Assembly (NCBI GenBank): GCA_031178025.1
Contig: JAPSJU010000011.1
Span: 1-20,707 of the forward strand
Reading direction: 5' to 3'
Source of the DNA: Agromyces sp.
GTDB taxonomy: Bacteria; Actinomycetota; Actinomycetes; Actinomycetales; Microbacteriaceae
Length of the DNA: 20,707 nucleotides
This document shows, piece after piece, positions 1-6,956 of the stretch; within the stretch, counting starts at the first letter, position 1, and each line of letters begins with the position of its first letter. The notes under the pieces were generated by a model. It was not told the DNA's origin. It saw nothing but the letters and a program-made list of their open reading frames with translations, and did not search any database. The translations under genes were made by a program, and so were the position numbers.

Positions 1-564
1 GGCCAGATGGTCGTCCACCATGCCCGTGGCCTGCATGAGGGCGTACATGGTCGTCGGGCCGACGAATCGGAAGCCGAGCTTCCGCAGGGCCGAGCTCATG
101 GCGAGGGACTCGGGCGTCGTCGCGGGCACCTCCGCGAACCCGCTCGGAGCCTTCGTCCGCGCGGGCGGGGCGAACGACCACAGCAGTTCGTCGAGCGGCG
201 TCTCGAGGGCGAGCGTCGCACGAGCGTTCTGGATGGTGGCCTCGATCTTGCCCCGATGGCGGATGATGCGCGCGTCATCGAGGAGCCGCGCGACGTCGGC
301 CTCGGTCATGGCGGCGACGGCGTGCACGTCGAATCCGTGGAACACCTCGCGGAACGCGGGTCGACGACGGAGGATGGTGATCCACGACAGCCCGGCCTGG
401 AATCCCTCGAGGCACACCTTCTCGAACAGGCGGACCGGGTCGTGCTGGGGCGTGCCCCACTCCTCGTCGTGATAGCGACGGTACTCGGGGTCGGCGGAGC
501 CCCAGGCGCACCGCACGACGCCGTCGTCCCCCTCGACGAGTTCGGGCCGTGGCACGACGCTCAC
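1..564 (-). CDS. tag: DNA-3-methyladenine glycosylase I (partial, C-terminus off the left edge)
   Basis: Base-excision repair enzyme that removes 3-methyladenine from alkylated DNA in the cytoplasm. The 188 visible residues match the Tag family along their length: an N-terminal RCAWG...YHDEEWG block, LEGFQAGLSWITILRRR at about 52-68, and RKLGFRFVGPTTMYALMQA near the end. Tag enzymes bind zinc through two Cys and two His; Cys19, His32 and His186 are visible, and the last Cys would lie just outside the window. The family is about 190-200 residues, so only a few residues are missing. The GTG start at 564 overlaps the TGA stop of ogt as GTGA, indicating translational coupling with ogt. A second GTG at 555 is possible but would lose the overlap. 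The gene was identified by translating the minus strand directly. Confidence 0.93.
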   Translation of the reverse strand, partial: MSVVPRPELVEGDDGVVRCAWGSADPEYRRYHDEEWGTPQHDPVRLFEKVCLEGFQAGLSWITILRRRPAFREVFHGFDVHAVAAMTEADVARLLDDARIIRHRGKIEATIQNARATLALETPLDELLWSFAPPARTKAPSGFAEVPATTPESLAMSSALRKLGFRFVGPTTMYALMQATGMVDDHLA

Positions 565-1052
565 GCCGCGAAGCCGATGCGCTCGTGGCCGAGGAGCCAG
601 AGCTTCGTGGGGATGCCGTTGCCGCCCGAATACCCGGTGATCCGGCCGTCGGAGGCGAGCACCCGGTGACATCCCACGATGATCGGGACCGGATTCGCGC
701 CGACCGCCCCGCCGATCGCCCGAGCCGAGCCCGGCTTGCCGATCGCCGCCGCCAGGGCTCCGTACGAGATCGCCTCACCCCAGCCGAGGCGTTCGAGCAC
801 CGCCCACACTGCCAGCTGGAAGGGGGTGCCGACCAGGCGGACGGGCACGTCGAAGCTCGTGCGTTCTCCGGCGAAGTACTCTGCCAGCTGTCGACGCGCC
901 ATCTCGAGCACGTCGTTGGCTCGTTCCGGCCGGTCGTCGTGCGGCAGCACTCCCTCGCGAGCGATGGAGAGGCCCGTGACGGCGGCATCGTCTCCGCGGA
1001 GTTCGAGGCGGCCGATCGGGCTGTCGAGGCGGCTGATGAAGACGTTGGTCAT
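561..1052 (-). CDS. ogt: Methylated-DNA--[protein]-cysteine S-methyltransferase
   Basis: Suicide repair protein that transfers the alkyl group from O6-alkylguanine in DNA to its own cysteine. It has 163 residues, the usual Ogt size. The variable N-terminal domain covers about 1-75. The DNA-binding/active-site domain starts at GTPFQLAVW (76-84), runs through SYGALAAAIGKPGSARAIGGA and NPVPII, and reaches the active site at 127-131 with acceptor Cys128. The C-terminal RITGYSGG and K..LL.HE motifs are present. The active site reads GCHRV where the family normally has PCHRV; His129 and Arg130 are kept, so activity is still likely. It is first in a two-gene alkylation-repair operon with tag. No Shine-Dalgarno precedes ATG 1052. 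A TACTCT hexamer ends 6 nt upstream, suggesting a leaderless message. A much longer in-frame extension upstream is an antisense shadow. Confidence 0.93.
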   Translation of the reverse strand: MTNVFISRLDSPIGRLELRGDDAAVTGLSIAREGVLPHDDRPERANDVLEMARRQLAEYFAGERTSFDVPVRLVGTPFQLAVWAVLERLGWGEAISYGALAAAIGKPGSARAIGGAVGANPVPIIVGCHRVLASDGRITGYSGGNGIPTKLWLLGHERIGFAA

Positions 1053-1058
1053 GGTTCG

Positions 1059-1064
1059 AGAGTA
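1059..1064 (-). promoter_or_regulatory. Candidate -10 box of ogt (leaderless)
   Basis: Read on the minus strand the hexamer is TACTCT, with exactly 6 nt before the ogt ATG. Transcription would therefore begin at or next to the start codon, in keeping with the lack of a Shine-Dalgarno sequence. I see no convincing -35 box 17 nt further upstream. Confidence 0.45.
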
Positions 1065-1199
1065 GCCGCGGCATCCGACATCGACTCGCGGAAATCGGAC
1101 ATCGCTGGGAACCTGGGATGGCGAGCAGCTGTGGAGGACGAGTCGCGTGCCGGACGCCGACGGCGCGGCCCCGCATCGCCCAGCGCCTCGCGCCGCACG

Positions 1200-1205
1200 T
1201 ACGCT
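1200..1205 (+). promoter_or_regulatory. Candidate -10 box of the aldo/keto reductase gene (leaderless)
   Basis: TACGCT is followed by 6 nt and then the second of two adjacent ATG codons (1212). This has the same geometry as the ogt and Lrp-gene promoters. It favours a leaderless start at 1212 over 1209. The -35 region is not recognisable. Confidence 0.4.
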
Positions 1206-1211
1206 GGGATG

Positions 1212-2180
1212 ATGACCGAGCTCGAATTCCGACCCCTCGGCCGTTCGGGCCTCCGCGTCTCGGCGGTGGGCCTCGGCGGCAACAACTTCGGCAGGGCGGG
1301 CACGGCGAGCGAGCGGCAGGAGGGGACGGACGCCGTCGTCCATGCCGCTCTCGACAGCGGGGTGAACCTCATCGACACCGCCGACGTGTACGGCAGGGAG
1401 TACGGCCTCAGCGAGACGCTCCTCGGCGCGGCCCTCCGCGGTCGCCGCGACGAGGTCGTCATCGCGACGAAGTTCGGGCACTCGAGCATTCCGTCGCCGC
1501 TGCCGGACTGGGGTGCCCGCGGCTCGCGTCGATACGTCCGGCTCGCGGTCGAGGGATCTCTGCGACGCCTGCGAACCGACTGGATCGACCTCTACCAGCT
1601 GCACACGCCCGACCCGCGCACGCCGATCGAGGAGACCCTCTCCGCCCTCGATGAGCTCGTTCGCGAAGGCAAGGTGCGCTACATCGGCCATTCGAACCTC
1701 ACCGCGTGGCAACTCGTCGAAGCCGAGTTCACGGCGCGAGCGCTCGGCAGCGAGCGCTTCATCTCGGCGCAGAACGAGTACAGCCTGCTCGCCCGCGATG
1801 CCGAGCGCGAGCTGCTGCCCGCGGCGGAGCGCTTCGGCGTCGGATTCCTCCCGTACTTCCCGCTGCAGAACGGACTGCTCACGGGCAAGTTCCGGCGCGA
1901 CGATGCACCTGCGGACACGCGCATCATGCGGCAGCGTCGCCATCTGCTGGAGCAGGCGCCCTGGGACGTCATCGAGCGGTATCGGACGTTCGCCGAGCAG
2001 CGCGGACTCTCCATGCTCGAAGCGACGATCGGCTGGCTCTGCTCCCGATCCGGGATCGCGAGCGTGATCGCGGGTGCGACGCGACCCGAGCAGATCCGGC
2101 AGAACGCGGCGGCCGGAAGCGGCTGGCGACCGGATGCCGAGGAGTTCGAGGAGATCTCGCAGATCTTCGCGGCCGACTGA
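1212..2180 (+). CDS. Aldo/keto reductase
   Basis: NAD(P)H-dependent oxidoreductase of the (alpha/beta)8-barrel AKR superfamily; a cytoplasmic carbonyl reductase of unknown substrate. It has 322 residues, typical for the family. Counting from the first ATG at 1209, the catalytic tetrad is Asp56 (NLIDTADVYG), Tyr61, Lys88 (VVIATKFG) and His132 (DLYQLHTPD); subtract one for the start chosen here. Also present are GKVRYIGHSN, the QNEYSLL strand, and the C-terminal cofactor region IASVIAGATRPEQIRQN. The start was placed at the second of two tandem ATGs because it lies 6 nt from a TACGCT hexamer; the difference is one residue. Upstream in-frame codons back to 549 are antisense to ogt and are not believed to be coding. 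It is divergent from ogt, with nothing tying it to alkylation repair beyond position. Confidence 0.92.
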   Translation: MTELEFRPLGRSGLRVSAVGLGGNNFGRAGTASERQEGTDAVVHAALDSGVNLIDTADVYGREYGLSETLLGAALRGRRDEVVIATKFGHSSIPSPLPDWGARGSRRYVRLAVEGSLRRLRTDWIDLYQLHTPDPRTPIEETLSALDELVREGKVRYIGHSNLTAWQLVEAEFTARALGSERFISAQNEYSLLARDAERELLPAAERFGVGFLPYFPLQNGLLTGKFRRDDAPADTRIMRQRRHLLEQAPWDVIERYRTFAEQRGLSMLEATIGWLCSRSGIASVIAGATRPEQIRQNAAAGSGWRPDAEEFEEISQIFAAD

Positions 2181-2258
2181 GTCGTCCTCCACAGCGAGCA
2201 GCGGCAGCGTCGCGGCCACCGGTCCGCGCCGACCCGCTGTGCCCGGATGCCGCCCCGG

Positions 2259-2264
2259 CAGGCT
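2259..2264 (+). promoter_or_regulatory. Weak candidate -10 box of the DUF4192 gene
   Basis: CAGGCT keeps the most conserved -10 positions (A2, T6) and sits 6 nt before ATG 2271, the same spacing as at ogt. A GGCAGG purine stretch in the same place could instead be a ribosome-binding site, so this call is weak. Confidence 0.22.
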
Positions 2265-2270
2265 CTCGGC

Positions 2271-3428
2271 ATGAGCACCGTCTTCCGCGCCACCGGGGCG
2301 CACGACCTCCTGGCCATCGTTCCCGCCCTCGCCGGCTTCAGCCCGGAACGCTCCCTCGTGTGCGTCGCCTTCGCGGGCAACCGATCCGTCGGCGTGCTGC
2401 GCCACGACCTGCCGCGACGCGCGCGTGATCGCGCCGCCGTCGTCACGGCGATCATCGGGACGCTCTGTCGGATGCCCGACGTCGACGGGGTCGTGCCGAT
2501 CGTGTACACCGATCGAGCGTTCGCAGAAGGTGGCGGCCCGCCCGAGCGGAGCCTGCTCGCGCTCGTCGCACGAAGGGCAGAGGAGGCGGGATTCACGGTA
2601 CGCGACCTGCTGTGCAGGGCCGGGGATGCCTGGGGGTCGATGCTCGACCCCGACACGCCCCTCGGCGGCCATCCCATCTCGGCGATCGAGGGCAACCCGC
2701 TCGCCGCAGCGGCGCTGGCCGGGGGTCGGCCCGGACCGCCCGATGCCGGGGCGATCCTCGGCGATCGCGATGAGCGGCTCGCGTCGGAGATCGCCGGGAT
2801 GCTCGATGCGCTCGCGAACACCGAGCAGATCGAGGCGATGCTCACGCGCCTGGGTGAGGAGGCCGACCCGGTCGCGCTCGTCGAGGCGCTCGTCGAGACG
2901 TCCCCGAGGCGCCAGCCGGCGATCCGGCTCGCGTGGTTGGTGCACCTCGCCGATCACCCCATGATGCGTGACGCCATGATGCTGCAGTTCGCCTTCGGCC
3001 GTGTCATCGGCGAAGCGGCGCTCGTGGACGCCGAGACCTCCTGCGACGGCTCGGACCAGGACGACCGAGATGCCGATGACCTCGCCGAACTGCTCGCACG
3101 ACTCCTCCTCGGCGAATCGTCGCTGCGACCCGATCCGGCACGAGTCGACCGGGCACTGGGCGTGCTGCGCCTGACGATTCCCAACGCGCCGTCGGGTTCC
3201 AGGCCCGGGTTGCTGTGCATCGCCGCATGGCTCGCCTGGTCGCTCGGCCGGGGTTCGGTCGCCGGTGCTCTGCTCGACCAGGCTCGAGCGGTGGCGCCGG
3301 ATCACACCATGACCTCGCTGCTGTCGAGCTTCATCGCCAGTGGTGCGTTGCCCGAGTGGGCGTTCAGCGCGCGCGGCGACGGCAGAGGGGCTGAGGACGG
3401 CGATCGGAGCGGAGTCAGTGACCCGTGA
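2271..3428 (+). CDS. DUF4192 domain-containing protein
   Basis: A 385-residue protein of the actinobacterial DUF4192 family, whose function is unknown to me. The diagnostic N-terminus is present: AHDLLAIVPALAGFSPERSLVCVAF at about 9-33, then an RHDLPR segment and VDGVVPIVYTDRAF. The rest is helical and acidic, with an Ala/Leu-rich C-terminal part resembling helical repeats (LLCIAAWLAWSLGRGSVAGALLDQA at about 312-336). I see no signal peptide or membrane helix, so it is probably cytoplasmic. The start is the ATG preceding STVFRATGAHDLL, where family similarity begins; an upstream ATG at 2247 only adds eight unrelated residues. Its 3' end overlaps the end of the convergent oxidase gene by 14 bp, leaving no room for a terminator between them. 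Confidence 0.88.
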   Translation: MSTVFRATGAHDLLAIVPALAGFSPERSLVCVAFAGNRSVGVLRHDLPRRARDRAAVVTAIIGTLCRMPDVDGVVPIVYTDRAFAEGGGPPERSLLALVARRAEEAGFTVRDLLCRAGDAWGSMLDPDTPLGGHPISAIEGNPLAAAALAGGRPGPPDAGAILGDRDERLASEIAGMLDALANTEQIEAMLTRLGEEADPVALVEALVETSPRRQPAIRLAWLVHLADHPMMRDAMMLQFAFGRVIGEAALVDAETSCDGSDQDDRDADDLAELLARLLLGESSLRPDPARVDRALGVLRLTIPNAPSGSRPGLLCIAAWLAWSLGRGSVAGALLDQARAVAPDHTMTSLLSSFIASGALPEWAFSARGDGRGAEDGDRSGVSDP

Positions 3429-4857
3429 GAGGAGCGAGGAGCCGTGCCGTGAGCGACGGGCGCTTCGTGACCCGCTCCTCGGCATCCGCGAGTTGCATGC
3501 CGAGGATGCCGAGGTTCGCTCCGGCGAAGCGGAGCGGTTCGGGCTCCCACAGCGGCGATCGATGGTTCGCCCATGGCAGGCGCGTGAGCGCGCTCGGTCG
3601 TCCCGTGATGAGATCGGCGAGGGTGCGGCCGGCCAGGTTCGTGGTGGACAGTCCGTCCCCGACGTACCCTCCGGCGAATCCGACCCCGGTCTTCGGGTTG
3701 TAGCTCGCGGTCGGATGCCAGTCGCGTGCGACCCCGAGCGGTCCGCCCCAGCGGTGGGTCACGCGTGCGCCCTCGACGGCCGGAAGCAGCTCGCCGAGCG
3801 TGCGGCGCAGGTGCTCGAAGACCGTGTCGACGCGCTCGAACGAGGCGTCGATCGCGTTGCCCCAGTGGTATCGAGCGCCTCGGCCGCCGAACGCCAGCCG
3901 GTCGTCGGCGGTGCGCTGCCCGTACACGAGCAGATGCCGGTAGTCGCTGAAGGTCTGCCCGTGTTCGAGCCCGATCTCCTTCCACACGTCGTCGGGAAGC
4001 GGCTCCGTCGCGATCATGAGCGAGTAGAGGGGCATGATCCTGCGGCGCACGCGCGGAAGCTGCGAGCCGTAGCCCTCCAGCGCGATGATCACGTGGCGGG
4101 CGGCGACGACGCCCTCGGTGCCGCTGTCGACCGAGCGGAACCGCACCTGGCCGGCGGACCAGTCGACAACCTCGGTGCGCTCGAAGAGCGAGACGCCCCT
4201 GCTCTCAACGATCTCGGCGAGCCCGCGTACGAGCTTGCCGGGATGCACGCGAGCGCAGGCGGGGTCGAACACCGCGGCGGGCGCCTCGCCGTCCCGCCCG
4301 ACGACGCCGAATCGCGAGGCGACCGACTGCTGATCCCAGTACTCGGTGCGGTCCACCCCGAATCGTCGTGCCTCTCGGACGTCGGCCTGTGCCGAAGCAC
4401 GCTGCACGTCGTCTCTCGCGAACACGATCGTTCCGCCGGCGTCGAAGTCGCAGTCGATGCCCTCCTCGGCCGTGACGCGACCGACCTCGTCGACCGTCTC
4501 GAGCATCGCCCTCCGCATGGCCACTGCGGCGTCGAACCCGTAGTCGCGTTCGAGCGACGAGGCGGACCGCGGGAACAGCGCCGAGCACCACCCGCCGTTC
4601 CTCCCGGATGCGCCGAACCCGACGATCTCGCGTTCGAGCACCGCGATCCGCAACCCGGGGTCGGCGGCGGTGAGCGCGTACGCCGTCCAGAGCGCGGTCA
4701 GCCCGCCGCCGACGAGGCACACGTCGTACCGGGCGTCCCTCTCGAGCGCGGGCCTCGGCGCCAGCGCATCTCGACCGGTGACGACGAGGTCGTCGAGCCA
4801 GAAGCTCGCGCGACGGTAGGCGGTCGGCGAGCCGTCCGTCGGGGAGGGAACCGCCAT
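3415..4857 (-). CDS. FAD-dependent amine/amino-acid oxidoreductase (DAO family, PuuB-like)
   Basis: Flavoprotein of the D-amino-acid-oxidase superfamily, expected to oxidise an amine or secondary amino group in the cytoplasm. It has 480 residues. The ADP-binding Rossmann motif is at about 45-60 (DVCLVGGGLTALWTA), with Glu75 in IAVLERE as the ribose-binding acid. GASGRNGG follows at 82-89, a motif typical of PuuB (gamma-glutamylputrescine oxidase)-like enzymes. The C-terminal FAD-closing segment GVGFAGGYVGDGLSTTNLAGRTLADL is intact. It is the last gene of the Lrp-aminotransferase-oxidase operon; its ATG overlaps the aminotransferase stop as TGATG. An oxidase beside a class-III aminotransferase suggests two steps in degrading one amine, polyamines being a fair guess. 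The substrate cannot be read from sequence. The 3' end overlaps the DUF4192 gene. Confidence 0.9.
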   Translation of the reverse strand: MAVPSPTDGSPTAYRRASFWLDDLVVTGRDALAPRPALERDARYDVCLVGGGLTALWTAYALTAADPGLRIAVLEREIVGFGASGRNGGWCSALFPRSASSLERDYGFDAAVAMRRAMLETVDEVGRVTAEEGIDCDFDAGGTIVFARDDVQRASAQADVREARRFGVDRTEYWDQQSVASRFGVVGRDGEAPAAVFDPACARVHPGKLVRGLAEIVESRGVSLFERTEVVDWSAGQVRFRSVDSGTEGVVAARHVIIALEGYGSQLPRVRRRIMPLYSLMIATEPLPDDVWKEIGLEHGQTFSDYRHLLVYGQRTADDRLAFGGRGARYHWGNAIDASFERVDTVFEHLRRTLGELLPAVEGARVTHRWGGPLGVARDWHPTASYNPKTGVGFAGGYVGDGLSTTNLAGRTLADLITGRPSALTRLPWANHRSPLWEPEPLRFAGANLGILGMQLADAEERVTKRPSLTARLLAPLTGH

Positions 4858-6272
4858 CAGAGTCGGTTGGAGGCTTCGGTCAGCACGCTCCGGAGGATCT
4901 GCTCGATCTCCTGGAACTCCGGCACGCCGATGGTGAGCGGGGGTGCCAGCTGGATCACCGGGTCTCCTCGGTCGTCGGCGCGGCAGTACAGGCCCGCGTC
5001 GAAGAGCGCCTTCGAGAGGAAGCCGCGGAGCAGCCGCTCCGACTCGTCGTCGTCGAAGGTCTCGCGAGTCGCGGTGTCCTTGACGAGTTCGATGCCGAAG
5101 AAGTACCCGTCACCGCGCACATCGCCCACGATCGGCAGGTCGAGGAGCTTCTCGAGCTCGGCACGGAACAACGGGGAGTTCTCCCGCACCCGCTCGTTGA
5201 GCCCCTCCTCCTCGAAGATGTCGAGGTTCTCGAGCGCGACGGCCGCCGACACCGGGTGCCCTCCGAAGGTGTACCCGTGGTAGAACGACGTGTTCCCGGT
5301 CGCGAACGGCTCGTAGATCTTCTCCGAGACGATCGTCGCGCCGATCGGCGAGTACCCGCTCGTCATCGCCTTCGCGCACGTGATCATGTCGGGCACGTAG
5401 CCGTACGCGTCGCATGCGAACATGTGGCCGATGCGACCGAACGCGCAGATCACCTCGTCCGAGACGAGAAGCACGTCGTACTGGTCGCAGATCTCGCGCA
5501 CGCGCTGGAAGTAGCCGGGCGGTGGCGGGAAGCATCCGCCCGAGTTCTGCACGGGCTCGAGGAAGACGGCCGCGACCGTCTCGGGGCCCTCGAACAGGAT
5601 CATCTCCTCGATGCGGTTCGCCGCCCACAGGCCGAAGGCCTCGAGGTCATCGGTGGGCGCGCCCACTTCGGCTGCGCGATAGAAGTTCGTGTTCGGCACT
5701 CGGAACCCGCCAGGGGTCAGCGGCTCGAACATGGCCTTCATCGCGGGGATGCCGGTGATCGCAAGGGCTCCCTGGGGCGTGCCGTGGTACGCCACCGCGC
5801 GGGAGATGACCTTGTGCTTCGTCGGTTGCCCCTTGAGCTTCCAGTAGTACTTCGCGAGCTTGAACGCGGTCTCGACCGCCTCACCACCGCCGGTGGAGAA
5901 GAAGACGCGGTTGAGATCACCGGGCGCATATCCGGCGAGGCGGTCGGCGAGCTCGATCGCCGACGGGTGCGCATACGACCAGATCGGGAAGAACGCCAGC
6001 TGCTCCGCCTGCTTGGCGGCGACCTCGGCGAGGCGGGCGCGGCCGTGACCGGCGTTCACGACGAACAGGCCGGACAGTCCGTCGAAGTACTTGCGCCCCT
6101 CGATGTCGTAGATGTGGTGTCCCTCGCCGCGGGCGATGATCGGCACGCCGGACGCCTCCATCGTCGACTGGCGCGCGAAGTGCATCCAGAGGTGATCCTT
6201 CGCCTTCTGCTGCAGGTCGGCGCTGTCGTAGCCGGTCGAGCCGAGGCTCGTCATCGAATCGAGGGTGGTCAT
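4857..6272 (-). CDS. Class-III PLP-dependent aminotransferase
   Basis: Fold-type I omega-aminotransferase moving an amino group from an amine or omega-amino acid to a 2-oxo acid. It has 471 residues, as expected. Seen in order: the N-terminal MHFARQ...GEGHHIYDIEGRKYFDGLSGLFVVNAGHGR, PLP-phosphate region STGGGEAVETAFKLAKYYWK (126-145), EPVQNSGGCFPPPPGYF, SDEVICAFGR with Asp272 contacting the PLP ring nitrogen, and CAKAMTSGYSPIGA with the Schiff-base Lys301. The C-terminal GLYCRADDRGDPVIQLAPPLTI is kept. It resembles the group that includes putrescine:pyruvate and beta-alanine:pyruvate aminotransferases. It starts 25 bp after the Lrp/AsnC gene with a strong ribosome-binding site, and its stop overlaps the oxidase start. 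It is probably controlled by the regulator upstream. Confidence 0.93.
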   Translation of the reverse strand: MTTLDSMTSLGSTGYDSADLQQKAKDHLWMHFARQSTMEASGVPIIARGEGHHIYDIEGRKYFDGLSGLFVVNAGHGRARLAEVAAKQAEQLAFFPIWSYAHPSAIELADRLAGYAPGDLNRVFFSTGGGEAVETAFKLAKYYWKLKGQPTKHKVISRAVAYHGTPQGALAITGIPAMKAMFEPLTPGGFRVPNTNFYRAAEVGAPTDDLEAFGLWAANRIEEMILFEGPETVAAVFLEPVQNSGGCFPPPPGYFQRVREICDQYDVLLVSDEVICAFGRIGHMFACDAYGYVPDMITCAKAMTSGYSPIGATIVSEKIYEPFATGNTSFYHGYTFGGHPVSAAVALENLDIFEEEGLNERVRENSPLFRAELEKLLDLPIVGDVRGDGYFFGIELVKDTATRETFDDDESERLLRGFLSKALFDAGLYCRADDRGDPVIQLAPPLTIGVPEFQEIEQILRSVLTEASNRL

Positions 6273-6277
6273 CTCTC

Positions 6278-6285
6278 TCCTCCTT
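6278..6285 (-). promoter_or_regulatory. Strong ribosome-binding site of the aminotransferase gene
   Basis: The minus strand reads AAGGAGGA, nearly a perfect anti-Shine-Dalgarno match, 5 nt before ATG 6272. It is the best ribosome-binding site in the window. Within this operon it suggests high translation of the aminotransferase relative to the leaderless regulator before it. Confidence 0.85.
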
Positions 6286-6297
6286 GAGGGCCCCCGC

Positions 6298-6780
6298 TCA
6301 GCGGGTGCCCCAGTTGTAGAACTGCTTCTGCAGCTTCAGGTAGACGAACGTCTCGGTGCTCTGCACGCCGTCGAGATTGCGGATCCGGGAGTTCAGCAGG
6401 GTGATGAGCTCCTCGTCGTTCTCGCACACCACCTCGGCGAGCAGGTCGAAGCTGCCCGCGGTGAGCACCACGTAGTCGAGCTCGGGAATCTCGGCCAGTC
6501 GCTCGGCGAGCACGCGCGTGTCGCCCCCGGCACGGATGCCGATCATCGCCTGCCTGGTGAAGCCCAGCTGCATCGGGTCGGTGACGGCGACGATCTGCAT
6601 CACGCCCGACTCCGTCAGCCGCTGCACGCGTTGACGAACCGCCGCCTCGGAGAGCCCCACCGCCTTGCCGATGTCGGCGTACGAGCGGCGGCCGTCGGCC
6701 TGCAGCTGCTCGATGATCGCCTTCGAGACGTCGTCGAGCTGCACCGGTCGCGGCGAACCGGAGCGCCCTGAGTTCGTCAT
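6298..6780 (-). CDS. Lrp/AsnC family transcriptional regulator
   Basis: DNA-binding feast/famine regulator of 160 residues, the family's normal length. The N-terminal winged helix-turn-helix covers about 15-65: LDDVSKAIIEQLQADGRRSYADIGKAVGLSEAAVRQRVQRLTESGV, with the recognition helix in SEAAVRQRVQRL. The C-terminal RAM/AsnC ligand-binding domain covers about 70-150 (AMIGIRAGG, then the AGSFDLLAEVVCENDEEL strand-helix that forms the effector pocket between subunits). Such proteins form dimers to octamers that wrap DNA. It is the first gene of the operon and lies 25 bp before the aminotransferase, so local control of the operon by its amine or amino-acid substrate is the natural inference. There is no Shine-Dalgarno before ATG 6780, and a promoter lies immediately upstream. 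Confidence 0.93.
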   Translation of the reverse strand: MTNSGRSGSPRPVQLDDVSKAIIEQLQADGRRSYADIGKAVGLSEAAVRQRVQRLTESGVMQIVAVTDPMQLGFTRQAMIGIRAGGDTRVLAERLAEIPELDYVVLTAGSFDLLAEVVCENDEELITLLNSRIRNLDGVQSTETFVYLKLQKQFYNWGTR

Positions 6781-6785
6781 GCGTC

Positions 6786-6854
6786 GATTCTGACAGTGCC
6801 AACGGGCGCAAGCAAGCGATTCCGTCGGAAGAGCGGCTTTCCGCCACTGATTCC
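6786..6854. promoter_or_regulatory. Candidate Lrp/AsnC operator: phased GATTC repeats plus palindrome
   Basis: GATTC occurs at 6786-6790, 6818-6822 and 6849-6853, spaced 32 and 31 bp, about three helical turns each. A perfect 11-bp palindrome, TTCCGTCGGAA, spans 6820-6830 just upstream of the -35 box. A short GCGG/CCGC inverted repeat follows at 6833-6844. Same-face spacing suits an oligomeric Lrp-type protein. No binding evidence is available. Confidence 0.4.
6787..6815 (-). promoter_or_regulatory. Promoter of the Lrp-aminotransferase-oxidase operon (leaderless)
   Basis: On the minus strand, -35 TTGCTT (6810-6815), a 17-bp spacer and -10 CAGAAT (6787-6792) are followed by 6 nt and then ATG 6780. 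Both boxes and the spacer fit a vegetative sigma factor. The transcript would begin at or next to the start codon, matching the missing Shine-Dalgarno. Confidence 0.6.
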
Positions 6855-6943
6855 TCTGTCCGCGGCAGATCCGGCCGACGATGACCCTCCAGCGACCCCT
6901 AGCCCCGTTCCGTACGCCCGCTCGCGCGGTCGCCCCGCGGTGC

Positions 6944-6949
6944 GAGACT
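6944..6949 (+). promoter_or_regulatory. Weak candidate -10 box of the FHA gene
   Basis: GAGACT (A2 and T6 kept) lies 7 nt before ATG 6957, which has no Shine-Dalgarno. This would be another leaderless start and would mark the beginning of the FHA/kinase/giant-protein locus. There is no recognisable -35 box. Confidence 0.22.
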
Positions 6950-6956
6950 GGATCAC

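Noticed and set aside
1074..1104. CCGACATCG / CGGACATCG near-repeat between ogt and the aldo/keto reductase gene as a regulator site
   Set aside because: Short, imperfect and in ordinary GC-rich sequence; no regulator gene nearby and no link to a promoter element.
1053..3485. Minus-strand upstream extension of ogt to a 974-codon frame
   Set aside because: Only the last 163 codons are Ogt. The rest runs antisense through the aldo/keto reductase and DUF4192 genes and shows no family similarity.
3340..5283. 647-codon plus-strand frame opposite the oxidase and aminotransferase
   Set aside because: Both minus-strand genes have full catalytic motifs and coupled starts. The plus-strand translation is low-complexity and has no domain.
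5256..6287. 343-codon plus-strand frame opposite the aminotransferase
   Set aside because: It mirrors a gene with all PLP-binding motifs and a strong ribosome-binding site; no features of its own.
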